Of a DNA stretch of 17,015 nt, positions 8,056-15,352 are shown piece by piece. Position 1 is the stretch's first letter. Every line of letters starts with the position of its first letter. A model generated the notes under the pieces. It worked only from the letters and a program-made list of their open reading frames with translations, ran no database searches and was not told where the DNA came from. Origin of the DNA: Candidatus Pelagibacter sp. (GTDB lineage: Bacteria > Pseudomonadota > Alphaproteobacteria > Pelagibacterales > Pelagibacteraceae); the NCBI GenBank assembly GCA_028222445.1, contig JAOISU010000015.1, positions 1 through 17,015 of the forward strand. Direction: 5' to 3'. A program made the position numbers and the translations under genes.

Positions 8056-9029
8056 TGAAAAAAATTCAAATAGAAAAATTTGGTGGTCCTGAAGTATTAG
8101 AGGTTAAAGATATTGAGATTGATAAACCAGGTCCAAAAGAAGTTTTGATAAAAAATTTATCAATTGGGCTTAACTATATTGACGTTTATCACCGAACAGG
8201 ATTATACCCTATTCCTCTTCCAAGTGGAATTGGCCTAGAGGCATGTGGAATAATTGAAGAAGTTGGTTCAGAAGTGGATCTATTTAAAGTTGGCGATAGA
8301 GTGGCTCACTCTTCAATGCCAATTGGAAGTTATTCGGAAAAACAATTATTTCCTCAAGAAAAATTAGTTTTAGTTCCAGAGGGTATCTCAGATGAAATAG
8401 CATCTTGTATTATGCTTAAAGGGATTACTGCTGAATATTTATTACACAGAGCTTATCCAATTAAAAAAGGGGATAAAGTATTATACCACGCAGCAGCTGG
8501 TGGTGTTGGACAAATATTGTGCCAGTGGGCTAATGCATTAGGAGCTGAAGTTATTGGAACTGTTGGCTCTAAAGAAAAAGAGGCTATTGCTAAAAAAAAT
8601 GGTTGTCATCATGTAATAAATTATACAGATACAAACTTTGTTGAAGAGGTGGAAAAAATTGCAGGTAAAAATGGAGTTGATGTTGTCTATGATGGTGTTG
8701 GTATTAAAACATTTGATGGATCAATTGAAACACTAAAAGTTAGAGGCATGATGGTCGCTTTTGGTAACGCATCAGGTTACGTTGATACGATAGATGTTAA
8801 AAAACATATTAATGCAAAAGGATTATTTTTTACTCGTCCTTCTATTGCACATTATACAATGACAAGGGAAGAATTAGTCGAATCAGCTAAAAAAGTTTTT
8901 GATGCAATTTTGTCTGGAAAATTTAAAGTTGAAATTTCAAAAAAATACTCACTTGATGATGCTAAAAAAGCTCATGAAGAATTAGAAGCAAGACTATTAA
9001 CCGGTCCTGCAGTTATTATTCCTAATTAA
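8055..9029 (+). CDS. NADPH:quinone reductase (QOR-type zinc-independent MDR oxidoreductase)
   Basis: A 324-aa medium-chain reductase of the quinone oxidoreductase group, which uses NADPH to reduce quinones or other electrophiles in the cytoplasm. The N-terminal GroES-like domain contains GLNYIDVYHRTGLYP (38-52) and GIGLEACGIIEEVG (58-71). The Rossmann domain has HAAAGGVGQILCQWA (145-159), very close to the E. coli QOR NADPH motif, followed by GTVGSKEKEAIA. No zinc-binding cysteine cluster is present. The C-terminal end is LLTGPAVIIPN. It is the third gene behind the HxlR-controlled intergenic region. Pairing of qor-like genes with HxlR regulators is known elsewhere (QorR, YodB), which supports a role in electrophile stress. 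Confidence 0.92.
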   Translation: MKKIQIEKFGGPEVLEVKDIEIDKPGPKEVLIKNLSIGLNYIDVYHRTGLYPIPLPSGIGLEACGIIEEVGSEVDLFKVGDRVAHSSMPIGSYSEKQLFPQEKLVLVPEGISDEIASCIMLKGITAEYLLHRAYPIKKGDKVLYHAAAGGVGQILCQWANALGAEVIGTVGSKEKEAIAKKNGCHHVINYTDTNFVEEVEKIAGKNGVDVVYDGVGIKTFDGSIETLKVRGMMVAFGNASGYVDTIDVKKHINAKGLFFTRPSIAHYTMTREELVESAKKVFDAILSGKFKVEISKKYSLDDAKKAHEELEARLLTGPAVIIPN

Positions 9030-9430
9030 TCTAAATTAACATCCATATCAGACATATGTAATTTTAATGCATTTGTTGATACTTGAATTTCTCTCATAAA
9101 AACAATAATTGAAATCATCATCGATAAACAGCATGACCCAAAGATTATTCTTGCAGCAAAAATCTCATTTAGGTAAAGAGCAAAAACAGTCAGCATATTA
9201 AATAAGAAACCAAATGCAGCAAACATAATAGTCCACTTTAAAAGAACAATTCTTCCACTTAAATTTATAAACTGTTTTTTCCATTCAGGAGGAATATGAT
9301 TTTCATACACATGTTCGTCATGAAGTTGTCTAATAAGCTTGCTTAAAGAGTGAAATCTGTTGCTATATACACTCATCAATAGAGGAATGGCTGGAAACAT
9401 CAATGCTGTAACTGTGTAATCTATATTCAT
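9026..9430 (-). CDS. DUF2721 family membrane protein
   Basis: A 134-aa membrane protein that resembles DUF2721. It starts MNIDYTVTALMFPAIPLLM, then YSNRFHSLSKLIRQLHDE, matching the family pattern of a first helix followed by NRF-x-L-x-x-x-IR. Two further helices lie at about residues 63-89 and 92-112. Function is unknown. The ATG at 9428-9430 is chosen; a TTG three codons upstream is the only alternative. No clear ribosome binding site precedes either. Its 3' end overlaps the qor stop region by 4 bp in convergent orientation. It is divergent from ubiA across 52 bp, in which I see only the short inverted repeat AATCA-ATT-TGATT (9434-9446) and no convincing promoter. Confidence 0.8.
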   Translation of the reverse strand: MNIDYTVTALMFPAIPLLMSVYSNRFHSLSKLIRQLHDEHVYENHIPPEWKKQFINLSGRIVLLKWTIMFAAFGFLFNMLTVFALYLNEIFAARIIFGSCCLSMMISIIVFMREIQVSTNALKLHMSDMDVNLD

Positions 9431-9482
9431 ACGAATCAATTTGATTATGAAACTAGCCTTTGTTATTTACAAGTAAAATATT

Positions 9483-10349
9483 ATGAAGCAATTAAATCTC
9501 TTTATCGAATTAACTAGATTAAAAAAGCCTATTGGCTTTATGCTATTATTTTGGCCTTGTGCATGGGGTTTAACACTTGCCTATGATTTTTCAAATTCAC
9601 TCAATAATTATTTTTTTTATTTATTTTTATTTTTTATGGGATCAGTTCTAATGCGTTCAGCAGGCTGCATTGTAAATGATATTTCTGATAAAGAATTTGA
9701 TAAAAAAGTAGAGAGAACTAAAAATAGACCTATCGCTTCAGGTAATATCTCTGTTAAATTGGGATTGCTCTATACTATTATTTTATGTTCGATTGCTTTT
9801 TTAGTTTTAATTAATTTTAATAATTTAACAATTATTCTAGCACTAGCCTCCATGCCTTTAGCTTTTACTTATCCTTTAATGAAAAGATTTACTTATTGGC
9901 CTCAATTATTTTTAGGAATAACATTTAATTATGGGTTGGTTTTAGGATGGACAGCAATACAAAGTGAAATTAATCTTGTAGCAGTAATCTTTTATTTTGG
10001 AGCCATATTTTGGACACTAGGTTTTGACACAATTTATGGATATCAAGATATTAAAGATGATGAAATAATAGGAGTAAAATCAACCTCAATAAAGTTTAAA
10101 CAAAATCCAAAATTATTTCTGTCATTATGTTATATGATTTTTACAATTTCATTAATCATAGTCGGTTTTTTTATGAAGTTTAAATTTTTATATTATGTTT
10201 TTTTATTAGTTCCAATTTTTAATATGTTTTTTTTACAAATAAAAAATTTTAGAATTGAAGACCCCACAAATTGTTTTAGTTTATTTAAAAAAAATAATTT
10301 TTTAGGTTTTTTAATTTTATCATGCATTATCTTAGGAAAAATATTCTAA
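9483..10349 (+). CDS. ubiA: 4-hydroxybenzoate polyprenyltransferase
   Basis: UbiA (288 aa), the membrane enzyme that attaches the polyprenyl tail to 4-hydroxybenzoate in ubiquinone synthesis. Both Asp-rich motifs are present: NDISDKEFDKKVERTKNRPI (65-84) and DTIYGYQDIKDDEIIGVKST (182-201). The N-terminal TRLKKPIGFMLLFWPCAWG matches UbiA proper rather than CtaB, MenA or chlorophyll synthase. About eight to nine hydrophobic segments follow. It leads an operon with lipid A genes; its TAA shares a base with the msbA ATG (TAATG). Ubiquinone is the electron carrier upstream of the respiratory chain that feeds the oxidase encoded in this window. Confidence 0.94.
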   Translation: MKQLNLFIELTRLKKPIGFMLLFWPCAWGLTLAYDFSNSLNNYFFYLFLFFMGSVLMRSAGCIVNDISDKEFDKKVERTKNRPIASGNISVKLGLLYTIILCSIAFLVLINFNNLTIILALASMPLAFTYPLMKRFTYWPQLFLGITFNYGLVLGWTAIQSEINLVAVIFYFGAIFWTLGFDTIYGYQDIKDDEIIGVKSTSIKFKQNPKLFLSLCYMIFTISLIIVGFFMKFKFLYYVFLLVPIFNMFFLQIKNFRIEDPTNCFSLFKKNNFLGFLILSCIILGKIF

Positions 10350-12091
10350 TGAATAATAATATATTTATAATTAAGAGACTATACAAAGACTATACAGCTA
10401 AACATCTAAAAAAAATAATTTTAGCAATTTTTTTTTCAATTATTGTTGCAGCAAGTACATCTGGTATTGCTTATTTATTAGACCCTGCAATTGAAAAAAT
10501 TTTCATAGAAAAAGATAGAAGTCTTAAATATATAATACCTGGTTTAATAATCCTTGCTTTTTCTGCAAAAGGAATTTCATTATATATAGCTAAAGTTCTG
10601 ATGATTAACGTTTCCCAGGAACTTCTTGCTGGTGTTCAAAAAGATATGCTGAAATCTTTAATTGCCTCTGACACAAAATTTGTTGAAAAAGCACATACGG
10701 GAAAATTTATTTCTAATCTGACTATGGATGTGAGTATGTTGGTAAACTTAATTAGTACTGCTCTTTTAAGTCTATTTAAAGACTCTTTAAGTTTAATTGG
10801 TTTACTTGCAGTAATGTTTTTTCAAAACTGGAAGCTATCAATCATTGCAATAATAATGATTCCATTGGCAGCTTACATGGCCAGATCTTTGGGCAAAAGA
10901 ATGAATAAAGCCTCAGGTCAAGCAATGGATAAATCAGGCTTATTCACAACCAGATTAATAGAAGTTTTTAAAAATCACAAATTAATAAAAATATTTCAAA
11001 GAGAAGATTTTGAAAATAAACGATCTGCCAACGATATAAATCAGTTAAAAGAAAAACTTATTAAAATGACTGTTGTTTTTAATCGAAACACACCTTTTAT
11101 GGAAAGTTTTACTGGAATAATGATTGCAGCCCTTCTTTTTTATTCAGGAATTTTAATTGAAAATGGCGAGCTAGAAGTTAATAATTTTTTTTCATTTCTT
11201 GCTGCAATGATGTTGGCTTATCAACCGGTTAGATCTCTTGCTGGTCTAAATATTGCAATTAACCAAGGTCTTACAGCTGCAAAAAGAGTGCTGCCTATAA
11301 TTGACCTAGTAAATGAAGTTAAGGATGACAAAAATTATCCAAATATAGCTATTAAAGAGGGAAATATATTTTTTAAGAATGTTGATTTCAGATATGATAA
11401 GTCAGAAAAAAAAGTCCTAAAATCGGCAAATTTAGAGATAAAGGGTGGAAAGATGACCGCTTTAGTTGGTCTTAGTGGTGCCGGAAAATCAACAATATTA
11501 AATTTAATACCTAGGTTTTACGATCCTAGTTCGGGAAAAATAATTATAGACAATCAATCAATACATGATTTCAATATTAACTCTTTAAGAAAAAATATTT
11601 CTTTAGTTAGTCAAGAAACAACTTTATTTGATGATACTATTAAAAATAATATTACATATGCAAAACTTGATGCATCAAATGAAGAAATTATGATTGCTGC
11701 AAAAAATTCATTTGCAGATGAATTTATACAAAAATTACCAAACAGATATGAAACAATTATTGGGGAAAATGGTGTGAGATTATCTGGTGGTGAAAAACAA
11801 AGACTATCAATTGCTAGAGCCATGCTTAAAAAAAGTTCAATTATACTCTTAGATGAGGCAACTTCTTCTTTAGATTCAGATACAGAAGCAAAAATACAAA
11901 ATGCTATAACTTTATTAACAAAAAATAAAACTACAGTTGTGATTGCTCACAGATTATCAACAATCCTTAATGCTCATATGATTTATGTAATTAAGGAAGG
12001 TGAAATTATTACTAATGGAACACACGAAACATTACTTAAAGAATCTGAAATATACAAAAATTTTTATGAAAAACAGTTAAGAAAAGTTTGA
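10349..12091 (+). CDS. msbA: MsbA-type lipid A/phospholipid flippase (ABC exporter)
   Basis: A 580-aa half-transporter with an N-terminal six-helix membrane domain and a C-terminal ATPase domain. ATPase motifs: Walker A GLSGAGKST (374-382), Q-loop Gln422, signature LSGGEKQRLSIARA (478-491), Walker B IILLDEATSSLD (498-509) and the H-loop His534. Placement next to waaA, lpxK and an lpxL homologue supports MsbA, which flips Kdo-lipid A across the inner membrane. General multidrug exporters of the same fold cannot be excluded by motifs alone. The ATG at 10349, which forms TAATG with ubiA, is chosen over the in-frame ATG at 10322, which would overlap ubiA by 28 bp. Confidence 0.92.
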   Translation: MNNNIFIIKRLYKDYTAKHLKKIILAIFFSIIVAASTSGIAYLLDPAIEKIFIEKDRSLKYIIPGLIILAFSAKGISLYIAKVLMINVSQELLAGVQKDMLKSLIASDTKFVEKAHTGKFISNLTMDVSMLVNLISTALLSLFKDSLSLIGLLAVMFFQNWKLSIIAIIMIPLAAYMARSLGKRMNKASGQAMDKSGLFTTRLIEVFKNHKLIKIFQREDFENKRSANDINQLKEKLIKMTVVFNRNTPFMESFTGIMIAALLFYSGILIENGELEVNNFFSFLAAMMLAYQPVRSLAGLNIAINQGLTAAKRVLPIIDLVNEVKDDKNYPNIAIKEGNIFFKNVDFRYDKSEKKVLKSANLEIKGGKMTALVGLSGAGKSTILNLIPRFYDPSSGKIIIDNQSIHDFNINSLRKNISLVSQETTLFDDTIKNNITYAKLDASNEEIMIAAKNSFADEFIQKLPNRYETIIGENGVRLSGGEKQRLSIARAMLKKSSIILLDEATSSLDSDTEAKIQNAITLLTKNKTTVVIAHRLSTILNAHMIYVIKEGEIITNGTHETLLKESEIYKNFYEKQLRKV

Positions 12092-13335
12092 TGCTTCAAA
12101 TTTATAGATTTTTAATAAATTTTATTTTAGTGTTATCGCCCTTAATAATTATAATTCGATTGGTTAAAAAAAAAGAACATTTAACTAGATTTAAAGAAAA
12201 ATTTACATTTTTTTCAAAAAAAAGAAAAATAGGAAAATTAATATGGTTTCATGGCGCTAGTGTGGGTGAGTTTATTTCTATAGTGCCTCTTATTGAAAAA
12301 TTGGAAAAAGATAAGGATATAAAACAAATTTTAGTAACTACTTCAACATTAAGTTCAGCAAAAATATTTGCAAAATTTAAATTTAAAAAAACCGTACATC
12401 AATTTTTTCCAGTAGATAACAATTATTTAGTAAAAAAATTTTTAAATTATTGGAAACCAAATTTAACAATTTTTATTGATTCTGAAATTTGGCCTAATAT
12501 TCTTACTAATTTAAAAAATCAGTCTATCCCACATATTTTATTAAATGCCAGGATAACTAAAAAATCTTTCAAAAAATGGAAAATTTTGGGAGCTTTTTCA
12601 AAGAAATTATTTACTGGATTCAATTATACTTATCCACAAAATGATGAGACAAAAAAATATCTAAGATATTTTCAAGTAAAAAAAATTAAAAAAATAGGTA
12701 ATTTAAAATTCTCAGAAGGTATTTATGGCTCTAGCAAAAATATTAGCTTAAACCTTAAAAATTTTTTAAGTGATAAGTTGTATTGGTGTGCTTCAAGTAC
12801 GCACGAGGGGGAAGAGCTTATAGCTGCTAGGGCACACCTTATTGTTAAAAAAAAAATAGAAAATTTAATTTTGATTATAATTCCGAGAGATGTTCAAAGA
12901 GTGCCTAAAATAATCCATATGTTATCTAAATTAGGTTTAAAGACGCATTTACATAGCTTAAATCAAAAAATATCAAAAAATACAAACGTATATATAGTTG
13001 ATACATACGGAGAAACGAAAAGTTTTTTTAAAGTTTGTAAAGTTATCTTTCTTGGCAAATCATTAACTTTAGATGGTGGACAAAATCCACTTGAACCAGC
13101 ACGGTACAATTGCAAAATAGTTCATGGCCCCAATGTATCTAATTTTTCTGAAATTTATAATCTGCTTGGAAAAAGTAAAATTACTTTTAAAATTAATAAT
13201 CAAAATCAATTAGTTAAAAAAATCAATGAATTGTTAAAAAGAAATAAAGACTCAAGAAATGTAGGAAATAAGATTAATAAGATTGGAGAAAAAATTCTTA
13301 ATAAGACATTAATAGAAGTAAAAAGATTTATTTAA
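12091..13335 (+). CDS. waaA: 3-deoxy-D-manno-octulosonic acid (Kdo) transferase
   Basis: WaaA/KdtA (414 aa) adds Kdo from CMP-Kdo to lipid IVA at the inner-membrane surface. An N-terminal hydrophobic anchor (about 5-23) is followed by FHGASVGEF (53-61) with the probable catalytic Glu60. Then come DSEIWPNI (130-137), NARI (152-155), KIGNLKF (201-207), CASSTHEGEE (233-242) and GGQNPLEPA (329-337). The usual PRHPER-type segment reads IPRDVQR (264-270), so the common His is Asp here. The protein is very lysine-rich. The ATG at 12091 overlaps the msbA TGA (TGATG) and is preferred over the TTG codon just before. It is known from the family that WaaA may add one or more Kdo; the number cannot be told here. 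Confidence 0.93.
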   Translation: MLQIYRFLINFILVLSPLIIIIRLVKKKEHLTRFKEKFTFFSKKRKIGKLIWFHGASVGEFISIVPLIEKLEKDKDIKQILVTTSTLSSAKIFAKFKFKKTVHQFFPVDNNYLVKKFLNYWKPNLTIFIDSEIWPNILTNLKNQSIPHILLNARITKKSFKKWKILGAFSKKLFTGFNYTYPQNDETKKYLRYFQVKKIKKIGNLKFSEGIYGSSKNISLNLKNFLSDKLYWCASSTHEGEELIAARAHLIVKKKIENLILIIIPRDVQRVPKIIHMLSKLGLKTHLHSLNQKISKNTNVYIVDTYGETKSFFKVCKVIFLGKSLTLDGGQNPLEPARYNCKIVHGPNVSNFSEIYNLLGKSKITFKINNQNQLVKKINELLKRNKDSRNVGNKINKIGEKILNKTLIEVKRFI

Positions 13336-13337
13336 TA

Positions 13338-14273
13338 ATGAAAATTTATAAGCCAAAATTTTGGGATTTGAGAAATAGAACATACCTATCATACTTGTTA
13401 TCACCATTCACATTACCATTAATAATAAATAATTATTTTTTAAGTTCTGCTAAAAAAAAAAATAAAGACATTAAAACAATTTGCTTGGGCAACATTTATG
13501 TTGGTGGTACCGGCAAAACACCATTAACAATTAAATTAAATAAAATTTTACAAGAACTAGGTTTTAAAACAGCCACTATAAAAAAATTTTATAAAGAACA
13601 AAGTGATGAACAAATATTACTTAATGATAAGACAAAATTATATTGTAAGAAAGATAGACTTGAAGCACTCAACGAAGCAATAAATGATAATATTGATATT
13701 GCAATATTTGATGACGGCTTACAAGAGCGGTTTTTAGGGTATGATCTAAGTTGTGTTTGCTTTAATAGCGATACTTGGATTGGTAATGGACAGTTAATAC
13801 CATCAGGACCATTAAGAGAAGATCTAAAAAGTATTTTAAAATATGATGTTATTTTTTTAAATGGAAATAATGAAGATAATCTAGAAATAAAAGAATCTAT
13901 AAAGAAGATTTCAGATGAAATTATAATTTTTGATACATATTATAAACCAATTAATATTGATAAATTTGATATTAAAGATAATTACTTAATTTTCTCAGGG
14001 ATTGGTAATCCTAATACCTTTAAGTCAACTTTATTAAAAAATAAGATTAAGATAATTAAAGAAATTATTTTTCCTGATCATTACCAATATACAAAAAAAG
14101 ACATAGAAAAGATTAAACATATGTCTCATAGTTTAAATCTTAAAATTATAACAACAGAAAAAGATTTTGTAAAAATCCCCAAGGAATGCTCAAATAATAT
14201 TGACTTTTTAGAAATTGAATTAATAATAAAAAAACAAGAAGAGTTAATCTCTTTTATTAAATCAAAGTTATGA
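13338..14273 (+). CDS. lpxK: Tetraacyldisaccharide 4'-kinase
   Basis: LpxK (311 aa) phosphorylates the 4' position of the lipid A disaccharide to give lipid IVA, at the inner membrane. An N-terminal hydrophobic segment (about 17-32) is followed by the P-loop GNIYVGGTGKTP (51-62). FDDGLQ (124-129), LIPSGPLRE (153-161), FSGIGNPNTF, FPDHYQYT and TTEKDF follow in the family order. The region after the P-loop is unusual: the common LSRGYG loop is absent, with IKKFYKEQSDEQ (81-92) in its place, where SDEQ probably matches GDEP. The start is 2 bp after waaA, and the TGA overlaps the next gene's ATG (ATGA). Confidence 0.92.
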   Translation: MKIYKPKFWDLRNRTYLSYLLSPFTLPLIINNYFLSSAKKKNKDIKTICLGNIYVGGTGKTPLTIKLNKILQELGFKTATIKKFYKEQSDEQILLNDKTKLYCKKDRLEALNEAINDNIDIAIFDDGLQERFLGYDLSCVCFNSDTWIGNGQLIPSGPLREDLKSILKYDVIFLNGNNEDNLEIKESIKKISDEIIIFDTYYKPINIDKFDIKDNYLIFSGIGNPNTFKSTLLKNKIKIIKEIIFPDHYQYTKKDIEKIKHMSHSLNLKIITTEKDFVKIPKECSNNIDFLEIELIIKKQEELISFIKSKL

Positions 14274-15131
14274 AACTCATAAAATATTTTTTTCAATTTA
14301 TCATTATTTTTTTTCTATTTATAATTTTTAAAATTCTTGGCTTGAAAAACTCTTCCAACTTTGCAAGCTTACTTTCTAAAAAAATAGGACCATTTTTTTA
14401 GGTCTAAAGAATTAATTAGTAAAAATATTTTAAAAGCATTTCCAAATATTAGTAAGGATGATTTAAATCATTTAGCCACCAATATGTGGGGCAACTATGG
14501 AAGAATATTGGCTGAATATGTCTTTCTTAAAAATTTTAGAAAAACAATTCCAACAATTAATTTAAAAGTAGTTGGACAAGAAATCTTAGATGAAATTAGA
14601 AAAAATAAAAAGCCTGTGATATTTATTTCTGGTCATTTTAATAACTTTGAATTAATGGCTATGCATATCGAGAAGTCAGGAATTAATTTGGCTACAATAT
14701 ATAGGCCTTTAAATAATCCATTTTTAAATGTCCTAATGGAAAATATTAGAAAAAAATATATTTGTAAAAATCAAATTAAAAAAGGTTTTGCTGGTTCTAG
14801 GCAGTTACTTTCATTTTTTAAAAATAGTTATTCAATTGCCTTAATGATAGATCAAAGAGTTTCACAGGGTATTAAGTCAAAATTTTTTAATAATGAAGCT
14901 TATACAACAACAATACCTGCACAATTAGTAAAAAAATTTAATTGCAAAATTGTTCCAATTTATATTGAGAGAATAGGTGATGTTAATTTTACATTGACTA
15001 TTAACAATTCTATAGAATATTCTAATGAACATTCCATTAAGGATATAACACTTGATTTAAATCAACACATAGAAAAAATGATATTAAACAGACCTGAACA
15101 GTGGATCTGGTCTCACAATAGATGGAAGTAA
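14270..15131 (+). CDS. LpxL/HtrB-type lipid A acyltransferase with an apparent frameshift
   Basis: A lysophospholipid acyltransferase-like protein that would add a secondary acyl chain to Kdo-lipid A. The ATG at 14270 overlaps lpxK as ATGA and opens a frame of 43 residues (membrane anchor, then SLLSKKIGPFF) that stops at TAG 14399-14401. Skipping one T of the seven (14393-14399) continues as RSKELISKNILKAFPNIS, exactly the family pattern, giving about 286 aa. In joined numbering the catalytic HX4E is His122 and Glu127 (GHFNNFE), with RPLNNP and DQR (194-196) downstream and RPEQWIWSHNRWK at the C terminus. The second part alone would start at ATG 14484 and lack the anchor. I cannot tell sequence error, true mutation or recoding apart. 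Confidence 0.85.
14393..14401 (+). other. Slippery run TTT-TTT-TAG at the acyltransferase frame break
   Basis: Seven T are followed by AG. In the upstream frame the ribosome reads TTT TTT TAG. A tRNA-Phe on the second TTT could slip +1 to another perfect TTT, after which AGG is read in the frame that encodes the rest of the enzyme. The layout of a slippery codon directly before a stop resembles the +1 site of prfB. A one-base homopolymer error or RNA polymerase slippage would give the same picture. Confidence 0.4.
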
Positions 15132-15133
15132 AC

Positions 15134-15331
15134 CTATTTCTTGTTTAATAATTCTTTTTTTAAAAAAGCCTCTTTATAAGAAAAGTATGCTTCTTGCAGT
15201 TCAACATTCCAGTAAGTTAGCTCTTCAAGTTTAATAACTTTACCTGAAATTGCACACAAAACATGGTCTCCATTTTCAACTATTTCAAAATTATTTGCTA
15301 AATATTTTATTTTGGCTAATTTTTTATTCAT
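15134..15331 (-). CDS. DUF2093 family protein
   Basis: A 65-aa protein that resembles DUF2093, a small alphaproteobacterial family of unknown function. The core AKIKYLANNFEIVENGDHVLCAISGKVI...LEELTYWNVELQEAYFSYKEA matches the family pattern: a short beta-rich stretch, then C-A-[IV]-[ST]-G-K, then the L-x-YW-[SN]-V-x-x-QEAY segment. It has one Cys (residue 26) and no membrane helix. It sits head-to-tail against the acyltransferase with a 2-bp gap and is divergent from purD over 21 bp. Nothing in its surroundings reveals its role. Confidence 0.85.
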   Translation of the reverse strand: MNKKLAKIKYLANNFEIVENGDHVLCAISGKVIKLEELTYWNVELQEAYFSYKEAFLKKELLNKK

Positions 15332-15352
15332 TTATAGTTTATATATTACTAC
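15332..15352. promoter_or_regulatory. Compact divergent promoter gap between the DUF2093 gene and purD
   Basis: Only 21 bp separate the two divergent start codons. On the plus strand TATAGT (15333-15338) is a possible -10 for purD, giving a leader of under 10 bases. TATATT (15342-15347) would give a leaderless message. On the minus strand the gap is also TATA-rich. Any -35 elements must lie within the coding sequences. No purine-riboswitch-like structure fits in the gap. Confidence 0.25.

Noticed and set aside
10322..10348. Upstream in-frame ATG for msbA, adding nine residues
   Set aside because: It would overlap ubiA by 28 bp, while the ATG at 10349 makes the TAATG junction typical of this operon.
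11611..11823. Minus-strand frame inside msbA
   Set aside because: It covers the ABC signature region of msbA and has no independent support.
15154..15168. Palindrome-like run of T then A (C-T7-A6-G), terminator-like
   Set aside because: It is inside the DUF2093 coding sequence (Leu-Lys-Lys codons) and has no GC stem; it reflects homopolymer-rich coding.
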